Part shown: positions 1-6,809 of the stretch, piece after piece
How positions within the stretch are numbered: the first letter of the stretch is position 1
Layout: each line of letters starts with the position of its first letter
Source of the DNA: UBA4661 sp002405405
GTDB lineage: Bacteria; Bacteroidota; Ignavibacteria; Kapaibacteriales; UBA4661
Length of the DNA stretch: 10,163 bases
Reading direction: 5' to 3'
Assembly (NCBI GenBank): GCA_036847245.1
Contig: DAIUAL010000123.1
Coordinates: 1-10,163 of the forward strand
Position numbers and translations under genes: made by a program
The notes under the pieces: model-generated
The model's database searches: none
The model's input: the letters and a program-made list of their open reading frames with translations, nothing else
What the model was told of the DNA's origin: nothing

Positions 1-1557
1 TGCAAATTCGCCGCATACAGAAACGCTAATATCGCTTGCTCGCGCAGACTGCACTACCATACGGATAAGTCGAAGCACAGCGGGGTGAAATGGATCAAAA
101 TATGATACAACATGCTCATTTGTTCGATCGGCGGCCATCACATATTGCGTTAAATCATTTGAGCCAATACTAAAAAAGTGTGCCCGCTTAGCAAGCTCAT
201 CCGCCATAAGTGCCGACGAAGGTGTCTCGATCATTGCCCCCACTTCTATATGCTCATCAAATTCAATATTCTCTTTGCGCAATGTTTCTTTACATTGTTC
301 TAATATCTCTAATAAAACACTAAACTCCTTTACGCCCGAAATCATCGGCAAAAGCAGGCGAATATTGCCATGACGTGATGCACGTAAAACGGCACGGAAC
401 TGCGCTTCCATGACTGTGCGATGCGTAAGCAAATAGCGTACGCCTCGCATACCTAAAGCGGGATTAGCTTCTGTTGGCATAGCATCAAATGATTTGTCAC
501 TACCAATATCAAAAGCACGCAAAGTGACAGGCAAAGGGAATGCACGTTCAGCAAGTGAGGTGTACCACGCAGTCTGCTCGACTTCGGATGGGATATAGTT
601 TAACTTCAGAATCAGATGTTCGGTGCGAACTAAGCCAACACCTTCCATACCGCTTGCTTTCGCCTCATCTATTTCATCGGGTGTATCGAGATTTGCATAG
701 AGTTTAATCGCATGATGATCACGGGTTTCTGCTGAAAGTTTTGCATACTTTCCCAGACGTTTTTGTTTCAGATCAAGATCATTTTTACGTGCTTCATATT
801 TACGCAGAGTTGCTTCGCCAGGATATATAATGACACGTCCTGCATAACCATCAATGATAATTGGAACATCATGCGGAATAATTTTACTTGCATCGCGCAA
901 ACCAATAACGGCAGGAATATTCATCGAACGGGCAAGAATTGCTGCATGAGAAGCAATACCGCTAATCTCGGTAATAAATCCCTGCATTTCTGCTTCACGA
1001 AATAAAATCACTTCACTCGGCATAAGCGCAGAAGCAACCACGACACGCCCTGTTGCAATATCAGATGAATATTTCCGTTGATGCAAATAATCTACCACTC
1101 GACGACGAAGATGCTCTAAGTCAATTGCTCGCTCGCGTAAAACACTATCACGAGCAGATTTGAGGAACTGCATATTACGCTCAAACACAGCACTGACAGC
1201 TTGTTCCGCTGACATTCCTTCATTGATGTACTCATGTGTTTCAGTTGCGATCGAGGGGGCTTGCATCATGAGAAGTTGTGCTTCAATGATTGGTGCGGCA
1301 GTAGGAGAATTTTGCTGAGTCAACTCAAACACGGTTTGAAGTTCTGCTATGCATGATTGATGAGCAGTGTTAAATCGTTCACGCTCACTGACAGGATCGC
1401 ATGTACGTGTTTCATCGTGGCGTTGCGATGCTTCAAATCGTAAAAGACCGGCACGTCCTATGACAATTCCCGGGGCGGCAGGAATACCCTGAAGACGAAA
1501 TTCAGCATGAGTAGTCTGTGTTCGCACAGATGGAGGTTCGTCAGTATTGGGAAGCAT
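1..1557 (-). CDS. ptsI: PTS Enzyme I (PEP-protein phosphotransferase), 3' end off window
   Basis: Enzyme I takes phosphate from phosphoenolpyruvate onto a histidine and passes it to HPr in the cytoplasm, the first step of the PTS. The 519 visible codons, read leftwards from ATG 1557, follow the family order. An N-terminal GIPAAPGIVIG segment (about 24-34) is followed by the HPr-binding helical region and the phosphohistidine region SGIASHAAILAR (199-210, His204). Then come the PEP-binding barrel motifs VRTEHL (310-315), NPALGMRGVRY (365-375), VGAMIETPSSALMADELAK (439-457) and FFSIGSNDLTQY (461-472), and the catalytic Cys515 in VCGEF. About 60-70 C-terminal residues are missing at the window edge. 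ATG 1557 is the first ATG, GTG or TTG after the in-frame stop at 1614-1612; no Shine-Dalgarno is seen. The phosphohistidine motif has Ser and Ala where the family normally has Gly and Thr. No ptsH is in view. Identity is firm from motifs; whether it serves sugar uptake or only regulation cannot be told. Confidence 0.96.
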   Translation of the reverse strand, partial: MLPNTDEPPSVRTQTTHAEFRLQGIPAAPGIVIGRAGLLRFEASQRHDETRTCDPVSERERFNTAHQSCIAELQTVFELTQQNSPTAAPIIEAQLLMMQAPSIATETHEYINEGMSAEQAVSAVFERNMQFLKSARDSVLRERAIDLEHLRRRVVDYLHQRKYSSDIATGRVVVASALMPSEVILFREAEMQGFITEISGIASHAAILARSMNIPAVIGLRDASKIIPHDVPIIIDGYAGRVIIYPGEATLRKYEARKNDLDLKQKRLGKYAKLSAETRDHHAIKLYANLDTPDEIDEAKASGMEGVGLVRTEHLILKLNYIPSEVEQTAWYTSLAERAFPLPVTLRAFDIGSDKSFDAMPTEANPALGMRGVRYLLTHRTVMEAQFRAVLRASRHGNIRLLLPMISGVKEFSVLLEILEQCKETLRKENIEFDEHIEVGAMIETPSSALMADELAKRAHFFSIGSNDLTQYVMAADRTNEHVVSYFDPFHPAVLRLIRMVVQSARASDISVSVCGEFA

Positions 1558-1633
1558 AACATTACAGTATAATAATACAAAACACCATATGGGTACATAA
1601 GTACATCTAACTTAGGTGGTCCAAACATATTGG

Positions 1634-1662
1634 AATATAGAGCAAATACTCGCAAAAGTCAA
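1634..1662 (-). promoter_or_regulatory. sigma70-like promoter for ptsI
   Basis: On the minus strand TTGACT (1662-1657) and TATATT (1639-1634) are separated by exactly 17 nt, each one mismatch from the sigma70 consensus. A start near 1627 would give a leader of about 70 nt to ptsI. A Bacteroidota-type -7 element, TATGTTTG (1629-1622), lies just downstream; its nearest TTG is 23 nt upstream (1655-1653), so it is a weaker alternative. The assignment is by pattern only. Confidence 0.5.
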
Positions 1663-1739
1663 TGCCTGCGATAAAAACTACACAAATAATCGCGCGAGCA
1701 AATCACGACTTATACATATTTGTGAAATCAGTGAAAAAT

Positions 1740-2261
1740 TTAGACGAGCACGCTCAGTGGTTGCCTTGACGATAACTGATTCTGTGCCGTACGCTGGGCT
1801 TCCAGAAGGGATGGAATACGTGATATATTCAAAGATGAGGACTGTAGTGGAGAGCGCGCAACAGTAGCAGAGGATTCATTCGGAGAAATTGTGCCTACAC
1901 GGGAACTTGCCGTGGTAAGAGCAGTACGCCCAATGGTGGAAATACGATTATTCGTAGTACGATTATTAGTTGAGGATGAAGAGGATAAAGGTGTCAATAC
2001 GCCTGATGACCCCGAAGACAATGATGACCGCTGTTCACCACCCGTCGAAATATTAGACACTCGACTAAAAGTATTATTTATGCGCCCGTCCGAACGACTG
2101 TTTTCGTTTAGTTGGGCTTATCCTATACGACGCTCTTCTTCCTCTTTTCGTTTTGCCTCTTCTTCAGCAGCAGCACGCGCAGAGGAAACAGCGGTATCCA
2201 CACGCCGAAATGCTTCGAGCGTTGAAAGTCTGCGTTCCACTTCGGGGATAATGGAAGACAT
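1740..2261 (-). pseudogene. Ser/Thr-rich protein of unknown function, interrupted by one in-frame TAA
   Basis: I do not recognise this gene. ATG 2261 opens a 47-residue stretch ending in an Ala/Glu/Lys/Arg-rich, probably coiled-coil helix (residues 28-45, AEEEAKRKEEEERR). A TAA at 2120-2118 then stops it. The same frame stays open for another 125 codons to TAA at 1742-1740. That second part is low-complexity, rich in Ser, Thr, Asn and Arg, with a short TNNR repeat. A CAA to TAA change (Gln to stop) would explain the break, and the residues after it (AQLNEN) continue naturally. A Shine-Dalgarno GGGAG sits 9 nt before ATG 2261 and a good promoter lies upstream, so the gene is probably transcribed. 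Alternatives are a sequencing error, a true 47-residue protein, or restart at GTG 2060, which has no ribosome site. Other genes here end in TAA, so codon reassignment is unlikely. No function is assigned. Confidence 0.5.
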
Positions 2262-2270
2262 GACGCTATA

Positions 2271-2275
2271 CTCCC
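2271..2275 (-). promoter_or_regulatory. Shine-Dalgarno site for the interrupted gene
   Basis: GGGAG on the minus strand, 9 nt upstream of ATG 2261. It fixes the start of the interrupted gene and argues that this strand, not the overlapping plus-strand frame, is the coding one. Confidence 0.5.
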
Positions 2276-2306
2276 AAAAGAATAATCACAAGAACTAGGT
2301 ACAAAA

Positions 2307-2337
2307 CAAAAGTAGTTGATTTGTCGATACTGTGCAA
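2307..2337 (-). promoter_or_regulatory. Bacteroidota-type promoter for the interrupted gene
   Basis: On the minus strand TTG (2337-2335) and TACTTTTG (2314-2307) are 20 nt apart, matching the -33 TTG / -7 TAnnTTTG consensus known from Bacteroidota. Transcription would start near 2301, giving a leader of about 40 nt that contains the Shine-Dalgarno site. It shares the short divergent region with the tRNA-His promoter. Confidence 0.55.
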
Positions 2338-2389
2338 GGGAAACACTTTCAGACAGAAGATTCTAAACACCAGCGACCAGAAAATTTGA

Positions 2390-2420
2390 TTGGAAAACAG
2401 TTCCCGAAGTACTATCTTTG
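2390..2420 (+). promoter_or_regulatory. Bacteroidota-type promoter for tRNA-His
   Basis: TTG (2390-2392) and TATCTTTG (2413-2420) are separated by 20 nt, an exact TTG-N20-TAnnTTTG match. Transcription from about 2426 would give a roughly 50-nt 5' leader before the mature tRNA at 2475. A poorer sigma70 reading (TTGATT-N18-TACTAT) overlaps the same bases. Confidence 0.5.
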
Positions 2421-2474
2421 TAGTCTTGTTTGTGCTTAGGTTTTACCTAACTAATAGGCAAACAGTCGTTTAAT

Positions 2475-2548
2475 GGCGGTCGTAGCTCAGTTGGTAGAGC
2501 GTCAGATTGTGGCTCTGAATGTCGCGGGTTCAAGCCCCGTCGATCGCC
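2475..2548 (+). tRNA. tRNA-His (anticodon GTG)
   Basis: A complete cloverleaf folds by eye. The acceptor stem is GCGGTCG/CGATCGC (one G-T pair), with the D arm GCTC...GAGC, the anticodon stem TCAGA/TCTGA and the T arm GCGGG/CCCGT (one G-T pair) with loop TTCAAGC. The anticodon GTG is at 2509-2511, reading His codons CAC and CAU. The extra 5' G (2475) faces C73 (2548), the G-1:C73 pair that histidyl-tRNA synthetase uses as its identity element. The 3' CCA is not encoded (CAC follows C73), so it must be added by nucleotidyltransferase. The gene stands alone, with its own promoter and terminator. Confidence 0.97.
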
Positions 2549-2558
2549 CACAAAAAAG

Positions 2559-2585
2559 CAGCCCATGATGTCTCATCATGGGCTG
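2559..2585. terminator. Bidirectional intrinsic terminator between tRNA-His and tonB
   Basis: A perfect 12-bp stem (CAGCCCATGATG at 2559-2570 with its complement at 2574-2585) closes a 3-nt loop, TCT. On the plus strand it is followed by TTTTT at 2586-2590 and another T run; on the minus strand by six Ts (A2552-2557). It therefore suits tRNA-His from the left and the leftward tonB transcript, which stops at 2646. Confidence 0.9.
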
Positions 2586-2645
2586 TTTTTCTTTTTCTTA
2601 AAACCAAAGGTACAGCTGCATTCCTCGGACCGACTCATATTCTAT

Positions 2646-3422
2646 TTAGTGAACTTTAAATGTAAAAGTAATATAACCTTCCATTGCTTCATCTTTATTG
2701 ATGGGATTAAACTTCCACTTACTCAAAGCGGCAGTCGCAGCGCGCTCCAGGGCAGGCTCTCCTCGTTGCATAGCAATAATCCTACCGACCGCCCCGTTGG
2801 GTTGTACAATAAATTTCAAGCGAATTTGAACATTTGTATTCACACCACTAGGGTATTGAGGTAACTCTTTGTATAAGACACTTCGATTTCCACCGCCACC
2901 AAATTGTAGGCCATAGCCATCACCACTTCCCTTACCTGAACCATAATTTCCCAAACCATTTCCTTTGTTTGAGCCGTCAAGTTTACCAATATCAGTAGCT
3001 CCAACCTCAACTTGTGGATTCTCCTGACGAGTGGACGTTTTTGAAGCAAACTCTTTAACAGGGGTTGGGTTTGCACCCGACGTGTATGTTGTTTTAGTTG
3101 GAGTGACTACTTTCATAGTTGCCGACACTTTTGCATCTTCCAACGGATTAGGAGTTGGCGGTGCTTTCCGCGACGCACCTTCTTGTGCAAGATTACCACC
3201 GCTTGGCTTGGTAATATCATTTCCTGCACCGAACTGAAGCAACTCAATAGGAATAGTTTTCACCTCTTGTGGGCGTGTGTGTACACTCACATCGAAAAAT
3301 GTCAAAAGGTACACGAGAAATCCTGTAATCATCACGGCAAGCCCATAGCTACGGGCAGTCAATCCATTCCAAGGGATTTGTATATTCATCGTATTGCTCT
3401 CAATCGAGTGTCTCATATCCAT
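2646..3422 (-). CDS. TonB-family energy transducer
   Basis: TonB proteins sit in the inner membrane with ExbB/ExbD and pass proton-motive energy across the periplasm to outer-membrane receptors. The 258-residue product has one membrane segment near residues 26-44 (YGLAVMITGFLVYLLTFF). A Pro/Thr/Ser-rich periplasmic linker follows, then a Gly-rich stretch (about 146-179) and a C-terminal TonB domain (about 181-258). That domain shows the family pattern of a YP pair (190-191), strand VQIRLKFIVQPNGAVGRI, the ERAATAALSKWKFNP helix and a final beta strand. The start is uncertain. ATG 3422 has AGGG only 4 nt before it, while ATG 3416 and ATG 3389 (preceded by GAGAG) are in the same frame and would all keep the membrane segment. 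It lies 56 nt after the SPOR gene on the same strand, probably in one transcript, and no exbB/exbD is nearby. It could serve receptors or only envelope stability; its partner is unknown. Confidence 0.88.
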   Translation of the reverse strand: MDMRHSIESNTMNIQIPWNGLTARSYGLAVMITGFLVYLLTFFDVSVHTRPQEVKTIPIELLQFGAGNDITKPSGGNLAQEGASRKAPPTPNPLEDAKVSATMKVVTPTKTTYTSGANPTPVKEFASKTSTRQENPQVEVGATDIGKLDGSNKGNGLGNYGSGKGSGDGYGLQFGGGGNRSVLYKELPQYPSGVNTNVQIRLKFIVQPNGAVGRIIAMQRGEPALERAATAALSKWKFNPINKDEAMEGYITFTFKVH

Positions 3423-3478
3423 ATTACCCTACAAAATTACAAATTCTCCATGTGATTACTTCTTTGCGAACTGTGAAA

Positions 3479-5359
3479 TCAGCGTAAACGCACAACCCAT
3501 GCCGTACCAAAACCACTCTGAGAAGCCATTTGTTCGGCTTCTTGCATAGTTGAATACGAACCGAAGCGTACACGATACCACTTTTTACCTCGTACTTCTT
3601 GTGTACTGACAAAACCACCATTGATTTTTTTCTGACGAAGCTTATTCAACCACTGCTCTGCATCTTCCATGGAAGGTGAAGCATAGACTTGTACAGAAAA
3701 TAGACCACTGCTTGACGGTTTTGCCATACTTGATTGTTGCTTTGATGCGCTTGCTTCTGCTAGCACTTTAGTTTTAGTAATGGAAGTATGCTTTTCTGCT
3801 CCTTTTTTTGAAGCAACTATGCGTTTATCTGTTTTTGCTTTATCTGCTTTGCTCACTCTATCTGATTTAGTGCGAACTTTTTTTAATTTTTCTGTAGATG
3901 CTTTACTATAATGAGATATTTGCTCGCGCTCCTCTGATGCACGCAAGACCTCTTTTTCTCGATGTATTTTTTGCGATTGTTCAGCATGACCATTACTGTG
4001 GCTTTCTTTGTCTTTCACAGAGCTACCATGACCACCTGTCACTTCATCAGCATGTTTATCCGATACATCAGCATTTCCACCATGGCTACCGATATTATCT
4101 GCCAATGCTTCCGTATGTGGCTGAGCAATACTATCATAATGCATAGGTACATGCGATGAATCATACGCTACCTTTCCTTCAGTACTATGAGCATTAGCGT
4201 GTTCCTCTTTTTTAGCATGTACTTTTGTACTATCTGCCGAGTTTTTGGCAAAAAAAGGTAAGGGTTTATGAAGTACGCCAAACCATACATACGCACTTAC
4301 CCCCAGCACAATGAATAAGAGCAAAGGCACTCCTAATACCATTATTCTCTTGCGCGTAAAAAGTGAATCGCTATTCTTAGATGACGATTGATGTGCTGAG
4401 CCGACAGGTACTTTTTTTCTTTCAAAATTTTTCCGTAGCCGAGCAAAGATACCATCTTCGTGGTGGCCATCACGTTGTACGATAAATGGAGGGTCGTGAA
4501 TTTCAGCAGTAACATCAACAAATCGCTCCTCACCTTGCATCTGCTTTGGCACAATTGGCTCATCATCAATTTGCTTAATGCGGTCTTCTGCTTTTTTCTG
4601 TTTCCGCTTTTCTGATCGGTTCAATTCACTTTGCATGAGCGCAACAACCGAGGGATCTAATTCTGCTGGCAATTGTTTACCCGTTGTGTCTTGTGGTATT
4701 GGGGCTTGTACTACCGAGACCTGCGACATCGTCACTTCAGGCTCGGAGCGTGTCGGCTCCGGTGTAGATGATGCCGGAGGAACAGTACTAACAAGCGGTG
4801 TCGGCAGTGGCTCGGCAAATGAAGGAAACGCTTCTGCAACAATTTGCGCTTCCTCAGTAAGAATCGGCGGTACAAAAGGTTCTGGTTGTACCGACAAAGT
4901 TGGCGGAACGAATGGCTCAGGTTCTGTAAATGTTGCCGACAAAGGCTGATTCATCTGAGCAAAATCCGGTTCCGGCAGCGGTTCAAGATCGTCTGACGAT
5001 ACTTGTGTATCAAATAAATCAGCTGGTGGCTGATAATTTGTCAAGTCATCATCTTCTTCCTGAAATCGTGCCATTGATGCAGCCATCTGTGCAGCAAGCA
5101 TAGCATCGGCATCAATAGTATTTTCCGTACTCAAAGCAGATGCTTCTGACCGATCAATTGATTCAGACATAGCAGAAGCCGTCTCTAATTCTGCCATAGC
5201 CTGCTCAGCTTGCTGTGCAGCAAGTTCAGCTTCTTTTCCCGGATAAATAGGTAGCCGCTCCAATTCAAATAAATCGGATAAATCACCCGGTGAAAAACCG
5301 CTGATTTGCTCTTCCGGTCGTAATGCTATGGGGTCAAATCCTGGCACGTGCGCAAACAA
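3479..5359 (-). CDS. SPOR-domain single-pass membrane protein with His-rich linker
   Basis: SPOR domains bind glycan strands stripped of stem peptides, usually at division septa. The 626-residue product has a long acidic, Pro-rich N-terminal part (1-335) and one membrane helix (about 338-363, RIMVLGVPLLLFIVLGVSAY) preceded by basic residues, so the N-terminus should be cytoplasmic. A charged periplasmic linker (364-550) with 13 His between 381 and 483 turns Lys-rich after about 490. The C-terminal SPOR domain (551-626) begins LFSVQVYASPSMEDAEQW and contains WYRVRFGSYSTMQEAE. The cytoplasmic part has two copies of PEPFVPPxL (147-155, 159-167). The layout resembles FtsN but with a far larger cytoplasmic region. 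There is no ATG start: TTG 5359 and GTG 5347 are the first in-frame candidates after the stop at 5386-5384, and neither has a Shine-Dalgarno. It is followed closely by the TonB gene. The SPOR call is firm; the cellular role is inferred. Confidence 0.85.
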   Translation of the reverse strand: MFAHVPGFDPIALRPEEQISGFSPGDLSDLFELERLPIYPGKEAELAAQQAEQAMAELETASAMSESIDRSEASALSTENTIDADAMLAAQMAASMARFQEEDDDLTNYQPPADLFDTQVSSDDLEPLPEPDFAQMNQPLSATFTEPEPFVPPTLSVQPEPFVPPILTEEAQIVAEAFPSFAEPLPTPLVSTVPPASSTPEPTRSEPEVTMSQVSVVQAPIPQDTTGKQLPAELDPSVVALMQSELNRSEKRKQKKAEDRIKQIDDEPIVPKQMQGEERFVDVTAEIHDPPFIVQRDGHHEDGIFARLRKNFERKKVPVGSAHQSSSKNSDSLFTRKRIMVLGVPLLLFIVLGVSAYVWFGVLHKPLPFFAKNSADSTKVHAKKEEHANAHSTEGKVAYDSSHVPMHYDSIAQPHTEALADNIGSHGGNADVSDKHADEVTGGHGSSVKDKESHSNGHAEQSQKIHREKEVLRASEEREQISHYSKASTEKLKKVRTKSDRVSKADKAKTDKRIVASKKGAEKHTSITKTKVLAEASASKQQSSMAKPSSSGLFSVQVYASPSMEDAEQWLNKLRQKKINGGFVSTQEVRGKKWYRVRFGSYSTMQEAEQMASQSGFGTAWVVRLR

Positions 5360-5613
5360 GAAAAAATGTGAACAAAGAAAACTCTATGTCTGTCAAACAA
5401 GATAGCACGAATGTACGCAAGATTAACGTACAACGAATACCCTGCAAAATAATTGCCAAAAAAACATGATATATAAAACTGCGTCTTAGCAGCATTTTAT
5501 CTTCTCAACACACAGAGCATGTGTTCTACAAAATTCGTAAGTTTTGATTATACTCTCATAAAGCACGGCTTACTTATCAGGACTATAACGACAACTCAAC
5601 ATTTTTTGTAGTT

Positions 5614-5619
5614 AGGAGG
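5614..5619 (+). promoter_or_regulatory. Strong Shine-Dalgarno for the TPR gene
   Basis: AGGAGG ends 4 nt before ATG 5624. It is the best ribosome binding site in the window and fixes this start; most other genes here lack a clear one. Upstream there is no exact TAnnTTTG; a TATACT (5549-5554) lacks a good -35, so the promoter is not identified. Confidence 0.8.
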
Positions 5620-5623
5620 TCTT

Positions 5624-5971
5624 ATGGATCATCAAAAACGCCTTTCGCACTTGCTTGCTTTGCACAAACAAGAACCTCACGATGCATTTACGCGATATGG
5701 TATTGCTCTTGAATACCAAGCACTTCAAAACCATGCAGAAGCACTTCAATGGTTTTTAGCATTGCGTCAAGATATTCCTGACTATGTACCTACCTACTAT
5801 ATGCTGGCAGGTTTATATCGCAATCTTGGGCAGGATAGTGATGCAAAAAAAATCTACTGCGAGGGTATTCAACAAGCACGCCGCAATGGCGATAGTCATG
5901 CAGCACATGAATTGCAAGAAGCACTTGAAGAGCTTGAAGATGAAGCTGATGATATGGAAGACCGAGAGTGA
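5624..5971 (+). CDS. Small tetratricopeptide-repeat protein
   Basis: This is a 115-residue soluble protein with no signal peptide. Two TPR units are visible, about 19-52 (YGIALEYQALQNHAEALQWF) and 53-86 (YYMLAGLYRNLGQDSDAKKIY), with the usual Ala/Gly/Leu/Tyr spacing of paired helices. A third helix leads into a very acidic tail (about 97-114). TPR folds bind other proteins, so a role as a small adaptor or co-chaperone is possible, but no partner is indicated. The start is set by the strong Shine-Dalgarno. It is the only gene between two leftward clusters, divergent from the SPOR gene and convergent with lpxA, whose stop is 30 nt away. Similar short TPR proteins are common in many bacteria, so this cannot be given a specific name. 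Confidence 0.85.
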   Translation: MDHQKRLSHLLALHKQEPHDAFTRYGIALEYQALQNHAEALQWFLALRQDIPDYVPTYYMLAGLYRNLGQDSDAKKIYCEGIQQARRNGDSHAAHELQEALEELEDEADDMEDRE

Positions 5972-6001
5972 ATTATGTGATATAAGCTTCACGCATGACA
6001 A

Positions 6002-6772
6002 TCATCGATAAATGCCACGTTTGGCACGCTCAATAAAATCAATACACTGTTGTACTTCAGGTAGAATCTCTGTACGCTGCTTGTAGAAGGCAAGAGCATC
6101 TGATACATTCATACCGCTCCGCGACACGATACGATAGAACTCATCAAGCGCGGCAATCGTTTCAGGTGAAAAACCACGACGCTTTGCACCAATCTTATTG
6201 ACTCCATATAACTTTGCGGGATTGCCATCCGTCAGTGTAAATGGTGCAACGTCTTTCACGATCATCGAGTCAGCACCAACCATTGCGTAATTCCCTACCA
6301 CACAAAACTGATGAATTTTAGACATACCACCCAAGACGACCCAATCACCAATTTCTACATGTCCGCCCAACTGCACACCATTGGAAACCACAACATTGTT
6401 ACCAATCACGCAATCATGTGCCGCATGGCAATATGCCATGAAAAGAACATCGTTACCAATAACTGTCTTACCTGTTGCCGATGTACCTCGATTGACTGTT
6501 GCACATTCACGGATAGTTGTTCGGTCACCAATTTCTGCGGTAGAATACTCGTTATCAAATTTTAAGTCTTGCGGCACAGCACTAATAACTGCCCCGGGAA
6601 ATATTCGGCAATGACGTCCGATGCGCGCACCATTGTATAAGACGGCATGAGAATGGATCACCGTATCATCGCCAATGACAACATCTTCTTCGACAACAGC
6701 AAAGGGGTGGATAACGACATTAACTCCAATGCGTGCATTCGGCGAGACGAGTGCGTGAGAATGTATTGCCAT
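6002..6772 (-). CDS. lpxA: UDP-N-acetylglucosamine O-acyltransferase
   Basis: LpxA moves a 3-hydroxyacyl chain from ACP to the 3-OH of UDP-GlcNAc in the cytoplasm, the first step of lipid A synthesis. The 256 residues from ATG 6772 begin MAIHSHALVSP, as LpxA proteins usually do, and match the family length (E. coli 262). Hexapeptide repeats of the left-handed beta helix fill about 1-190. The catalytic His119 lies in AHDCVIGN, with conserved His116, His138 and His154. GNPAKLYGVN (183-192) and KRRGFS follow, then the C-terminal helical domain. The frame extends upstream to TTG 6787, but that would add five residues not typical of the family. By alignment with E. coli, the acyl-chain ruler position Gly173 is Ala167 here. 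It lies 37 nt after lpxC-fabZ and is the last gene of the cluster. Confidence 0.97.
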   Translation of the reverse strand: MAIHSHALVSPNARIGVNVVIHPFAVVEEDVVIGDDTVIHSHAVLYNGARIGRHCRIFPGAVISAVPQDLKFDNEYSTAEIGDRTTIRECATVNRGTSATGKTVIGNDVLFMAYCHAAHDCVIGNNVVVSNGVQLGGHVEIGDWVVLGGMSKIHQFCVVGNYAMVGADSMIVKDVAPFTLTDGNPAKLYGVNKIGAKRRGFSPETIAALDEFYRIVSRSGMNVSDALAFYKQRTEILPEVQQCIDFIERAKRGIYR

Positions 6773-6809
6773 AAATTTTCTATGCAAAATGTATGAGCAG
6801 AAAAACTAC

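Noticed and set aside
1891..2298. A 135-codon plus-strand frame from a GTG start
   Set aside because: It is antisense to the interrupted gene, has no promoter or Shine-Dalgarno, and its product looks like a reverse reading of a Ser-rich gene. The minus strand has both signals.
3432..3439. TAATTTTG on the minus strand, matching TAnnTTTG, just upstream of the TonB gene
   Set aside because: No TTG lies about 20 nt upstream, and transcription would start only a few bases before ATG 3422. It is probably a chance match, though it could serve the later ATG starts.
4578..4949. A 123-codon Gly/Ser-rich plus-strand frame
   Set aside because: It lies wholly antisense to the Pro/Glu-rich part of the SPOR gene, and its Gly/Ser/Thr content is what reversed Pro/Glu/Thr codons produce.
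5507..5525. Imperfect palindrome AACACA-N7-TGTGTT in the SPOR/TPR intergenic region
   Set aside because: The arms are only 6 bp, there is no T tract, and no adjacent promoter can be identified, so an operator or terminator cannot be supported.
6311..6614. Two plus-strand frames of 77-84 codons inside lpxA
   Set aside because: Both are antisense to the clearly conserved lpxA gene; the hexapeptide-repeat codons leave other frames open.
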